The notes under the pieces were generated by a model. That model made no database searches. It was not told the DNA's origin and worked only from the letters and a program-made list of their open reading frames with translations. This document shows, in pieces, positions 22,762 to 30,371 of a stretch of DNA of 34,292 bases. The first letter of the stretch is position 1. Every line of letters starts with the position of its first letter. Location of the stretch: positions 1-34,292 of the forward strand of contig JASHPX010000221.1 in the NCBI GenBank assembly GCA_030037905.1. The letters are read 5' to 3'. The stretch is from Gammaproteobacteria bacterium. Lineage in GTDB: Bacteria > Pseudomonadota > Gammaproteobacteria > Steroidobacterales > Steroidobacteraceae. The position numbers and the translations under genes are program-made.

Positions 22762-24494
22762 CAGGCGGCCTCCTCGGCAGACAGCTGCGACTCCACGATC
22801 TGCGTGTAGGTCGGACAGCTATGTAGCAGCTCCTCGTGCCGGCCGAGACCGACGAAGGTGCCGCCATCGAGCACCGCGATCTGATCGGCGTCGCGGATCG
22901 TCGAGATGCGCTGCGCGACCAGTACGACGGCCGCCTCGCGCGTGATGGGTCGCAGCGCCGAGCGCAGTCGCGCGTCGGTGCCCAGATCCAGCGCCGAGAA
23001 CGACTCGTCGAACAGGTAGATCTCGGGTTTGCGGACCAGCGCGCGCGCGATACACAGACGTTGCCGCTGGCCTCCCGAGACGTTCGTGCCCCCCTGGGCG
23101 ATGTGCGCCTCGAGCGCACCCGGCATCGCAGCCACGAAGTCACGCGCCTGGGCCACCTGCAGTGCCTCCCACAGCTCCTCGTCGCTGGCCTGCGGATTGC
23201 CATAGCGCAGGTTGCTCGCCACGGTGCCGGAGAACAGGTACGGTCGCTGCGGCACCAGTCCGATGCGCGACCACAGCAGGTCGGGATCGAGCCGGCGCAC
23301 ATCGACTCCGCCGAGCAGCACTGCGCCGCCGGTCGCGTCGAATAGGCGGGGAATCAGCGACACCAACGTCGACTTGCCCGCCCCGGTACTGCCGATGATG
23401 CCGAGCGTGCGGCCGGGTCCGAGCCGGAAGGAGACATTGCGCAGCACCGGATCGGCCGCGCCCGGGTACTGGAAGCTCACGTCGCGGAATTCCACGTGCG
23501 CGCGGCCGCTCAACGCCGTCACCGGGTGCGCGGGCGGCGCGACTGAGGAATGCGTATCGAGCACCTCACCGATACGGTCCGCGCACACCGCCGCGCGCGG
23601 GATCATCATCAGCATGAAGGTCGCCATCATCACGGCGATCAGGATCTGCGCCAGATACACGAGGTACGCGGTCAGCGCGCCGATCTGCATCTGCCCGGCA
23701 TCCACGCGCAGGCCGCCGAACCACAGCACCCCGGCGCTCGACGCATTCAGCAGCAGCAGCACGATCGGAAAGATCAGCACCATCAGTCGGCCCGCGCGCA
23801 GTGACGTGTCCGTCAGCTCGGCATTGGCGGTGGCGAAGCGCTGCGTCTCCAGCGGCTCGCGCACGAAGGCGCGGATGACACGGATGCCGCCGAGCTGCTC
23901 GCGCAGCACACGGTTGACGACGTCGATGCGCTCCTGCATGAGACGGAACTGCGGCACCATGCGCTGGATGATGACCCCGATGCTCGCGGCGAGCAGCGGC
24001 ACGCTGACTCCCATCAGCCAGGACAGGCCGAGGTCCTCGTGCAGCGCCATGACGATGCCGCCGATGCACATGATCGGCGCGGTGATCATCATCGTGCAGG
24101 TCATGGCGACCAGCGTCTGCACCTGCTGCACGTCGTTGGTGTCGCGCGTGATCAGCGACGGGGCGCCGAAGCGCGCGACCTCGCGGCCGGAGAAGTCGCT
24201 CACGCGCCGGAAAACGGCGGCGCGCAGATCGCGCCCCACGCTCATGGCGATGCGCGAGCCGTAGTAGGTCGCGGCCACCGAGCAGCCGATCTGCGCCAGA
24301 CTGATGAGCAGCATCCAGCCGCCGGTGCGCAATATGTACGCCGTGTCGCCTCTGGCGATGCCGTTGTCCACGATATCGGCATTCAGATTGGGCAGGTACA
24401 ACGAGGCGATCGTGCCGGCGAGCTGCAACACGATGACCGCGGTCAACCAGCCGGTATAGGGGCGCAGGTACTGCTTCAGCAGGCGCATCAACAT
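22761..24494 (-). CDS. ABC exporter subunit A (fused membrane and ATPase domains)
   Basis: 577 residues from ATG 24494 (AAGGA 10 nt upstream), 13 bp after the tetR stop. Six transmembrane helices (about 15-310) begin LLKQYLRPYTGWLTAVIVLQ. The ATPase domain has Walker A G368-S-T-G-A-G-K-S-T, a normal signature N471-V-S-G-G-Q, Walker B YLFDE497 and Q528 (VAQRIST) where the switch histidine normally stands. Together with SAGQ in subunit B this predicts one good ATP site (B's Walker motifs and H651 with A's SGGQ) and one degenerate site (A's Walker motifs and Q528 with B's SAGQ), as in known heterodimeric exporters. The pair exports drugs, lipids or peptides; the cargo cannot be told. Confidence 0.9.
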   Translation of the reverse strand: MLMRLLKQYLRPYTGWLTAVIVLQLAGTIASLYLPNLNADIVDNGIARGDTAYILRTGGWMLLISLAQIGCSVAATYYGSRIAMSVGRDLRAAVFRRVSDFSGREVARFGAPSLITRDTNDVQQVQTLVAMTCTMMITAPIMCIGGIVMALHEDLGLSWLMGVSVPLLAASIGVIIQRMVPQFRLMQERIDVVNRVLREQLGGIRVIRAFVREPLETQRFATANAELTDTSLRAGRLMVLIFPIVLLLLNASSAGVLWFGGLRVDAGQMQIGALTAYLVYLAQILIAVMMATFMLMMIPRAAVCADRIGEVLDTHSSVAPPAHPVTALSGRAHVEFRDVSFQYPGAADPVLRNVSFRLGPGRTLGIIGSTGAGKSTLVSLIPRLFDATGGAVLLGGVDVRRLDPDLLWSRIGLVPQRPYLFSGTVASNLRYGNPQASDEELWEALQVAQARDFVAAMPGALEAHIAQGGTNVSGGQRQRLCIARALVRKPEIYLFDESFSALDLGTDARLRSALRPITREAAVVLVAQRISTIRDADQIAVLDGGTFVGLGRHEELLHSCPTYTQIVESQLSAEEAA

Positions 24495-24527
24495 GCGAGG
24501 TGGTCCTTCAACATGCGGGATGGTCCT
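24488..24527 (-). repeat. 20-bp tandem duplication carrying the exporter start site
   Basis: Two adjacent 20-bp units (24488-24507 and 24508-24527) match at 18 positions. Read on the minus strand each has AAGGACCA, a CGCATG and TTGA. In the upstream copy it codes for the last residues of the TetR protein (K-D-H-P-A-C-stop); in the downstream copy the same bases act as ribosome binding site and ATG (24494) of exporter subunit A. The duplication thus couples the two genes. Confidence 0.75.
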
Positions 24528-25140
24528 TGCGATGGGCGGGGGAGTGGACGCGGATGCCATCGAGTATCACGCTGACGACCTGCTCGGGCGTGAGCAGCTC
24601 GCCGTCGTTGAGCATGGGGTGGGAGCCGGCGAACAGCAGCAGGCGCAACAATCGGGCCGCCTGCATGGGCGGCACGCGCAACTCGCCCGCGTCCGGCTCG
24701 ATCAGACGCGCGAGCGCCGCACCGATGACCTCGGGAGGCCGCGGCCGCCGGTAGTGCGGCTTCTCGCCGGGGCGGCGACTCGCGTGCAGCGCCGTCATCA
24801 GGCCGATCACGCTCGTGAGCCACAGCTGCACGATGCGCGTGGCCGCCGTCAGCCGCGCGGACAGCGGCGCGCCCAGCTCGATGCGCTCGAGCGCGGCGAC
24901 CACGGGCGCGGGGTCGAAGGCCGCGACGATGGTCGTGCGGATGAGGCTGTCCTTGTCGGGGAAAACCCGGAAGATCGTGCCTTCGGCGACTCCCGCAGCC
25001 GCGGCGATCTGCCGCGTGGTGACGTCGAAGCCACGCCTGCGGATGAGCGGCAGCGTCGCGGCGACCAGCGCGTTGCGTCGCGCGTTCGGTGGAAGCGGCC
25101 GGGCGCGGCGCCCGGCAGTGCGGTCTGCCGTCTGCAGCAT
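24508..25140 (-). CDS. TetR-family repressor of the ABC exporter
   Basis: 210 residues from ATG 25140. The N-terminal DNA-binding domain has the TetR helix-turn-helix TTRQIAAAAGVAEGTIFRVF followed by PDKDSLI (F-x-x-K-x-x-L hallmark). The C-terminal ligand domain is helical and GC-rich in coding, with no family beyond TetR evident. It is the first gene of a tetR-ABC-ABC transcript and a perfect 22-bp palindrome lies 18 bp upstream of its start, so autorepression with release by the exported compound is likely. The same palindrome lies in the shared 115-bp region with the divergent GH94-like gene and could control that gene too. The end of the coding region is part of a 20-bp duplication. Confidence 0.9.
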   Translation of the reverse strand: MLQTADRTAGRRARPLPPNARRNALVAATLPLIRRRGFDVTTRQIAAAAGVAEGTIFRVFPDKDSLIRTTIVAAFDPAPVVAALERIELGAPLSARLTAATRIVQLWLTSVIGLMTALHASRRPGEKPHYRRPRPPEVIGAALARLIEPDAGELRVPPMQAARLLRLLLFAGSHPMLNDGELLTPEQVVSVILDGIRVHSPAHRKDHPAC

Positions 25141-25157
25141 GCTGCTACCATATCACA

Positions 25158-25179
25158 AATGAGTGAGGGCTCACTCATT
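25158..25179. promoter_or_regulatory. Perfect 22-bp palindrome, probable TetR operator
   Basis: Arms AATGAGTGAG (25158-25167) and CTCACTCATT (25170-25179) are exact inverted repeats around GG. The GAGTGA/TCACTC half-sites are like operators of several TetR-type efflux repressors. The site is 18 bp from the tetR ATG and 77 bp from the GH94-like gene's ATG. Confidence 0.75.
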
Positions 25180-25255
25180 CATCGAGGGGCGGCGGACCGC
25201 ATGACAGTCGGGGGAGAGGCCGCTATGCTGAGGACCGGCGAGCGGAGATGAGCGC

Positions 25256-28200
25256 ATGGCCGAGAGCGCGATCGATTCGGGGGAAAGACGCCTCAGTGGT
25301 GCCGGCGGCCTGGGCATCGAGCTCTACGCGGACGGCACAGTGCGCCGCTTCGATAGCGGGGCGGTGTCGCTGCTGCTCTTTCCGGGCAGCCCGATGGAAG
25401 GCGGGCTGACCAATCTGTATCTGCGCCGTCACGCCGATACGGTCGAGTGGACCGCGCTGCTCGGTCCCCGTGGCCGCACCGTATTTCGCGCCGAAGTCGC
25501 TGCCGACTCCGCTGCCGACTCCGCTGCCGTGCAGACGCGCCTGCGCGGCAGCGGTACCTGGCGGGGTATCCGGTACAGCGTGACGCTGCAGCTGGCGCAG
25601 AGCACCGCGGCATGGTTCTGGCACGTGCAGCTGCGTAACACCACGGCGACGCCGCAGCGTGTGGACCTGGTCCATACCCAGGACCTCGCACTCGCTCCCT
25701 ACGGGGCGGTGCGGATGAACGAGTACTACGTCAGTCAATACGTCGACCACACGCCACTGCGTGACGCTACGCATGGATGGCTGCTCGCGTCCCGCCAGAA
25801 TCAGGCGATCGACGGGCGCTTCCCCTGGTGCATGATCGGCTCGCTGCGCTCAGCCGTATCGTTCGCTACCGACGCCGTGCAGTTCTATGGGCTGGCGGCA
25901 CGCGGCGGCGACGCGGCGCCGGGCCTGGCACTCGACCTGCCGGGTCGGCGCCTGCAGCACGAGCATTCGATGCTCGCATTGCGTGACGAGGCCCTGCAGC
26001 TCGGGCCCGGCCAAAGCGTCGCGGCCGGGTTCTTCGGCGTGTATGTCGCGGATCACCCGCCAGCCACATCGGCAGCGGACCTCGCGCTGGCACAGCAGGC
26101 GCTGCAGCTGCCCGAAGCCAGCGCCCCCGATGGCGCCGATGGCGCGGCCGCGCCACCTGCGAAGGTGCCCGGCGCGGTTTCGTTGTTCGTATCGGCGCCG
26201 CGGCTCGCGCCGCTGGATCCGGACATCCTGGCGCTGCGCGATTTTTTTCCAGGGCCGTGGCGGCACGAGGAACGCGATGAGCGCGGCAAGCTGCTGTCCT
26301 TCTTCTGCGGCGCTGATCGCCACGTCGTACTGCGCTCGAAGGAGCTCGCGGTACAGCGCCCGCACGGCCACGTGCTGCGTACCGGGCGGCACATGACCCC
26401 CGCGGAGGTGGCGCTCACCTCCACGGCGTGGATGAGTGGCACGTTCCACTCGCAGCTCACCCAGGGTCACGCCAGCATGAACCGCTGCCTCTCGGGCGTG
26501 CGTGGTTATCTTGGGCTGTTCCGTGCGCATGGCCAGCGCGTATTCGTCGAGCTGGATGGCGCCTGGCGGCTGCTCGATGTGCCCTCGGCCTTCGAGATGG
26601 CGCCGGATGGCTGTCGCTGGATCTACCAGCATGCCGGCGGGGTCGTCGAGATTCGCAGCGGCAGTGCCGGCGCGTCTCACACCTTCACGCTGTCGCTGCG
26701 GGTGATCGTCGGTCCGCCGGCGCGCTTTCTGATCAGCCACCACGTCGCCCTCAACGGCGACGATGGCGCCGCCGCGGGGGTGGTGCGCTGGCGGCGCGAG
26801 GGCGAGGACGTCGTGGCGACCCCCGCGGACGGCAGCGACCTCGCACGGCGTTTTCCGGAGGGTGCCTTCCGAATTGCGCCGCAGCCCGGCACCGCCATCG
26901 AGCGCGTGAGCGGGGACGAGCTGCTGTTCGGCGACGGGGTTTCTCGCGCACAACCCTACCTATGCCTCGTGACGGCCCCGTGCGTCGCGGCGAGTCTGGC
27001 GCTGCGCTGCGAATTGATCCGTGAAGAGACGCAGTCACCGCTGATACTGCCGGACGATGTAGCGCTGATTCCGCCGCTGCGCCTGTCCGCGCCGGTGGCG
27101 GGCTCCACCGCTGCGCCCGCGGCCACGGCGCCGTCGGCCGCAGCGCGCGCGGCGGCGCTCGGGGAGATCGCGAGCTGGTTCGCCCACGATGCGCTGGTGC
27201 ATTACCTCGCACCGCGTGGACTGGAACAATATTCCGGCGGCGGTTGGGGCACGCGCGATGTGTGCCAGGGCCCCGTGGAGCTGCTGCTGGCGCTCGGGCG
27301 TACCGAGGCGTTGCGCGATGTGCTGTGCCGTGTGCTGGCCGCGCAGAATCCGGACGGCGACTGGCCACAGTGGTTCATGTTTTACGAGCGCATCCGTGGC
27401 ATCCGTGCCGGTGACTCGCACGGGGACATCGTCCTGTGGCCCCTCGTGGTGCTCGGCCAGTATCTGCAAGCCTCAGGCGACAGCGCGCTGCTCGAAGCGC
27501 AGCTGCCCTTCTACGATGCGCGTGGCCCGCAGGCGGGCGAGCGCGCGAGCGTCTGGGAGCATGCACGGCGGGCGCTGGCGGTCATCGAGCGGCGCTGTAT
27601 CCCCGGCACGTCGCTCGCCGCTTACGGGCACGGTGACTGGAACGACTCGCTGCAACCGGTCGATGCGCGACTGCGCGAGCGGCTGTGCAGCGCCTGGACC
27701 GTGACGCTGCACGTGCAGGCGCTCACGCAGCTGGCAAGCGCGCTGCGCGGCGTGAACCGCGCCGCCGATGCGGCGCCGCTCGAGACCCGTGCCGCGCAGG
27801 TGCGGCGCGATTTTCAGCGCTTGCTGATCGCCGATGGGGTGCTGGCGGGCTATGCGCTGTTCGAGGAGAGTGGGGAAGTGCGCCTGCTGCTGCATCCGGC
27901 GGATCGGAGCACCGCAGTGCGCTACAGCTCGCTGGCCATGATTCATGCCATCCTCGAGGACCTGCTGACCCCGGCGCAGACGCGCGAGCATCTGGCGTTG
28001 CTCCAGGCGCACCTCACGGCGCCGGATGGAATGCGGCTGTTCGACCAGCCGCTGCCCTACCACGGCGGACCGCAGCGCCTGTTCCAGCGCGCCGAGAGTG
28101 CAGCCTTCTTCGGCCGCGAGATCGGCCTCATGTATACGCATGCACACCTGCGTTATGCGCAGGCGCTGGCGCACGTCGGGGATGCCGAGCGCTTCTGGCA

Positions 28201-28711
28201 TGCGCTCTGCCAGTCCAACCCGATCGGCATGCGCTCGCTGGTGCCTGCCGCGACGCTGCGCCAGGCGAACTGCTACTTCTCGAGCTCCGATGCAGCCTTC
28301 GAGGATCGCTACCAGGCGAGTGAGCAGTACGAACGTGTCGCCAAGGGAACCGTGGCGCTCGACGGCGGCTGGCGCGTCTACTCCAGCGGCGCGGGTATCG
28401 CGCTCGGCCTGATCCACCGACGGCTGCTCGGCGTGGACCTGCGCGCAAACGCGCTGCACATGGATCCGGTGATGCCTTCGGCACTCGATGGTCTGCGAGC
28501 GCAGTTTCCGTTGGCGGGACGCACGATCACGGCGCACTATCGGGTAGGCACCGCCGGCTGCGGTGTGCAGGGGGTATGGCTGAACGGCGCGCCGCTGCCC
28601 TTCACGCGCGCGGAAAATCCACATCGCGCGGGCGCCGCCGTGATCGGGCGCGAAGACCTGCAGGCGCAGCTGGCGCCCGGCGCTAACGAGCTGCAGATCG
28701 AGCTCGCCTGA
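25256..28711 (+). CDS. Large GH94-like (glycoside phosphorylase-type) protein
   Basis: 1151 residues from ATG 25256 (GGAG 8 nt upstream). The C-terminal two thirds carry GH94 marks: GGGWGTRDVCQGPVELLLAL, NPDGDWPQWFMFYERIRGIR, DSHGDIVLWPLVVLGQYLQA, the (alpha/alpha)6-barrel motif YGHGDWNDSLQP with D794 and D797 (the family's general-acid aspartate lies in this motif), and the late phosphate-side region PYHGGPQRLFQRAESAAFFG. The N-terminal ~300 residues form a beta-sandwich (LYLRRHADTVEWTALLGPRG ... MNEYYVSQYVDHTPLRDATH), as in cyclic glucan synthase C-termini and cellobiose phosphorylases. It is longer than cellobiose phosphorylase (~800) and far shorter than NdvB (~2800), with no membrane segments. 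It likely phosphorolyses or hydrolyses a beta-linked oligosaccharide in the cytoplasm; specificity unknown. A 12-bp repeat (25499-25529) codes AADSAADSAA. Its stop lies in a large palindrome. Confidence 0.8.
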   Translation: MAESAIDSGERRLSGAGGLGIELYADGTVRRFDSGAVSLLLFPGSPMEGGLTNLYLRRHADTVEWTALLGPRGRTVFRAEVAADSAADSAAVQTRLRGSGTWRGIRYSVTLQLAQSTAAWFWHVQLRNTTATPQRVDLVHTQDLALAPYGAVRMNEYYVSQYVDHTPLRDATHGWLLASRQNQAIDGRFPWCMIGSLRSAVSFATDAVQFYGLAARGGDAAPGLALDLPGRRLQHEHSMLALRDEALQLGPGQSVAAGFFGVYVADHPPATSAADLALAQQALQLPEASAPDGADGAAAPPAKVPGAVSLFVSAPRLAPLDPDILALRDFFPGPWRHEERDERGKLLSFFCGADRHVVLRSKELAVQRPHGHVLRTGRHMTPAEVALTSTAWMSGTFHSQLTQGHASMNRCLSGVRGYLGLFRAHGQRVFVELDGAWRLLDVPSAFEMAPDGCRWIYQHAGGVVEIRSGSAGASHTFTLSLRVIVGPPARFLISHHVALNGDDGAAAGVVRWRREGEDVVATPADGSDLARRFPEGAFRIAPQPGTAIERVSGDELLFGDGVSRAQPYLCLVTAPCVAASLALRCELIREETQSPLILPDDVALIPPLRLSAPVAGSTAAPAATAPSAAARAAALGEIASWFAHDALVHYLAPRGLEQYSGGGWGTRDVCQGPVELLLALGRTEALRDVLCRVLAAQNPDGDWPQWFMFYERIRGIRAGDSHGDIVLWPLVVLGQYLQASGDSALLEAQLPFYDARGPQAGERASVWEHARRALAVIERRCIPGTSLAAYGHGDWNDSLQPVDARLRERLCSAWTVTLHVQALTQLASALRGVNRAADAAPLETRAAQVRRDFQRLLIADGVLAGYALFEESGEVRLLLHPADRSTAVRYSSLAMIHAILEDLLTPAQTREHLALLQAHLTAPDGMRLFDQPLPYHGGPQRLFQRAESAAFFGREIGLMYTHAHLRYAQALAHVGDAERFWHALCQSNPIGMRSLVPAATLRQANCYFSSSDAAFEDRYQASEQYERVAKGTVALDGGWRVYSSGAGIALGLIHRRLLGVDLRANALHMDPVMPSALDGLRAQFPLAGRTITAHYRVGTAGCGVQGVWLNGAPLPFTRAENPHRAGAAVIGREDLQAQLAPGANELQIELA

Positions 28712-28884
28712 GCCCCTGGCTCGCACGAACGCTACGGCAGCGCACAGTGCGCAGACTCCGCTTAGATGAGGGAGAACACCAGGCGAATACATGAGACGTA
28801 TTCGCCTGGTGTTCTCCCTCATCTAAGCGGAATGGGTACGCCGCGCGCTGCCGTAACCGCTCGCGCGAGCCAAGGGCTCAGGCG
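28705..28884. repeat. ~180-bp nested palindrome spanning the stops of two converging genes
   Basis: The inner arms 28757-28790 and 28798-28831 are 34-bp perfect inverted repeats with a 7-nt loop (ATGAGAC). The outer arms 28706-28743 and 28845-28883 match at 34 of 39 aligned positions (one indel). Between them are two unpaired 13-nt segments of equal length. The left outer arm holds the GH94-like gene's TGA (28709-28711) and the right outer arm holds the dehydrogenase's TGA (28880-28878), each in the sequence CGCCTGAGCCC. The whole could extrude as a cruciform or fold in both transcripts as a very stable hairpin. No T tracts, no transposase. It may be a two-way terminator, an inverted duplication or a mobile palindromic element. 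Confidence 0.9.
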
Positions 28885-30296
28885 GAGAGCCGAATGTGCG
28901 CCTGGATGGTCGTGCGGTACAGCACCTCGCGGTACGCGTCTATCATGCCCTCGAGCGGCACGACCGTCGTGGCCAGAGACTTCGCGTCGAACTGACCGCT
29001 GTCGAGCAGCGCGACGAAGCGCGGAATATCGCGCATCGGATTCATGCCCCCCGCCTGGCCGGCGTGCTGCGAGCGACCGCCCAGCGCGAAGGTGCCGACG
29101 GGCAGCGAAATATTGCCGACCGGCAGGCTGTTGGTGACGAGGTGGCCGCCCGGCGCGCACATCAGGTAAGCCTGCTCCATGGGCAGGAGACCAGTCGGAT
29201 CCGGACCATCCTCGAGCATCGGCTTGGCGCGATTACCGCCGGCGGCTTCCACGACGAAGTCCGGGCCGCTACCAAAGCCGGTCCAGTTCTTGCCGCCGCC
29301 CCACAGGTAATCGGTCTTGCCCTTGGTGATGTCGCGCACCGTCTTGAGTAGATTGTCGCCCTCGGCATTGGGATCGAGCACGTGGGTTGCGCCGACCTTC
29401 CTGGCAACCTCACGGCGCACGCTGATCGGATCGATGGCGATGATGATCGAGGCGCCGGCGATGCGCGCGCCCTGGACCGCGGTCAGGCCCAACGGCCCGC
29501 AGCCGACGACCGCCACGGCGCAGCTCGGACCGATCGTCGCCAGCGTCTGCGAGACCGTGGAGCCGAGCCCCGCGACGCTCGTGCAACTGCACACCATGCT
29601 GAGCAGATGCGAGGGAGCCTCGCTATGCACCGGTACGACCCACTCCTCGAACGACACCATCATCTCGGACAGGCCGCCGATGTGTGAATTGGCATACACC
29701 GGCGTGCCGTCGTCACGCGTGCCGAGCGCCACCAGGTCCTTGGGGCCCTGGTGGCCCAGGAACTGACACATATCTGCGCGCCCTCGCAGACACTGATAGC
29801 AGGAGCCGCATTGCGGGGTACCCGAGACGCACACGCGATCCCCGACGCGCACGCGCCGCACATCCGGACCCACGGCCTCGACGATACCCACTCCGCCGTG
29901 ACCCTGGATGAGGGCCATCTTGCGGAACTCCTCATACTGCGGCGAGGGCGGCGGGACGTGCAGCGGATGGGCGGCATCGGCGGCGCCGAAGTCGCCCCGC
30001 GGCATACCGAGCACATCGCTGCTCACGGTGTAACAGAGACTGGCCGCCTGCGTGCGTACCGCCACCTGCCGCCCGGAGATGGGCAGCATGGTGAGCGTTT
30101 CGAGTTTGGTGCGGTCGGTGCCTTCGCCCTGCGACACCCAGGCGCGGAACTTGCGGCCCGCGACGTTTGGTTGTGAAGAGAGGATGGCCGGAGCGCCTAC
30201 CGCATCGGCCTTCGTGGCGGCCAGCACAGTGCCCGTCGCAGCGATGCCGGCTGCCAGCACGTCTCGTCGCGAGAGCTTCTGTTCTTTGGTTTCCAT
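28878..30296 (-). CDS. Tat-exported zinc-dependent alcohol dehydrogenase-like (MDR) protein
   Basis: 472 residues from ATG 30296 (GGAGA upstream). The N-terminus KLSRRDVLAAGIAATGTVLA is a twin-arginine signal (S-R10-R11-D-V-L), so the folded protein would be exported with its cofactor. Then follows a medium-chain dehydrogenase: C88 as first zinc ligand, G-H133-G-G-V-G where the family has G-H-E, the structural zinc set C163-x2-C166-x2-C169-x7-C177, C238 as probable third catalytic ligand, and the Rossmann motif VAVVGCGPLGLTAVQGARIA. Loss of the glutamate after His is odd. MDR enzymes oxidise alcohols or reduce aldehydes with NAD(P), which is scarce in the periplasm, so the cofactor may be tightly bound or the substrate unusual. 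It is followed upstream by two secreted-protein genes on the same strand. Substrate unknown. Confidence 0.85.
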   Translation of the reverse strand: METKEQKLSRRDVLAAGIAATGTVLAATKADAVGAPAILSSQPNVAGRKFRAWVSQGEGTDRTKLETLTMLPISGRQVAVRTQAASLCYTVSSDVLGMPRGDFGAADAAHPLHVPPPSPQYEEFRKMALIQGHGGVGIVEAVGPDVRRVRVGDRVCVSGTPQCGSCYQCLRGRADMCQFLGHQGPKDLVALGTRDDGTPVYANSHIGGLSEMMVSFEEWVVPVHSEAPSHLLSMVCSCTSVAGLGSTVSQTLATIGPSCAVAVVGCGPLGLTAVQGARIAGASIIIAIDPISVRREVARKVGATHVLDPNAEGDNLLKTVRDITKGKTDYLWGGGKNWTGFGSGPDFVVEAAGGNRAKPMLEDGPDPTGLLPMEQAYLMCAPGGHLVTNSLPVGNISLPVGTFALGGRSQHAGQAGGMNPMRDIPRFVALLDSGQFDAKSLATTVVPLEGMIDAYREVLYRTTIQAHIRLSA

Positions 30297-30371
30297 GAGA
30301 TTCTCCGTCCAAGAGTCGTATGGCGATCCAAGGGTCGGTCGGCGCCGCTGCTGCTGCCAGCGACTCGAGGC

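Noticed and set aside
21412-22809. Plus-strand open frame of 465 codons opposite the ABC exporter genes
   Set aside because: It is His/Gln/Arg-rich and antisense to two genes with complete Walker and signature motifs.
27473-28822. Minus-strand open frame of 449 codons opposite the GH94-like gene
   Set aside because: It starts inside the big palindrome and is antisense to conserved GH94 motifs.
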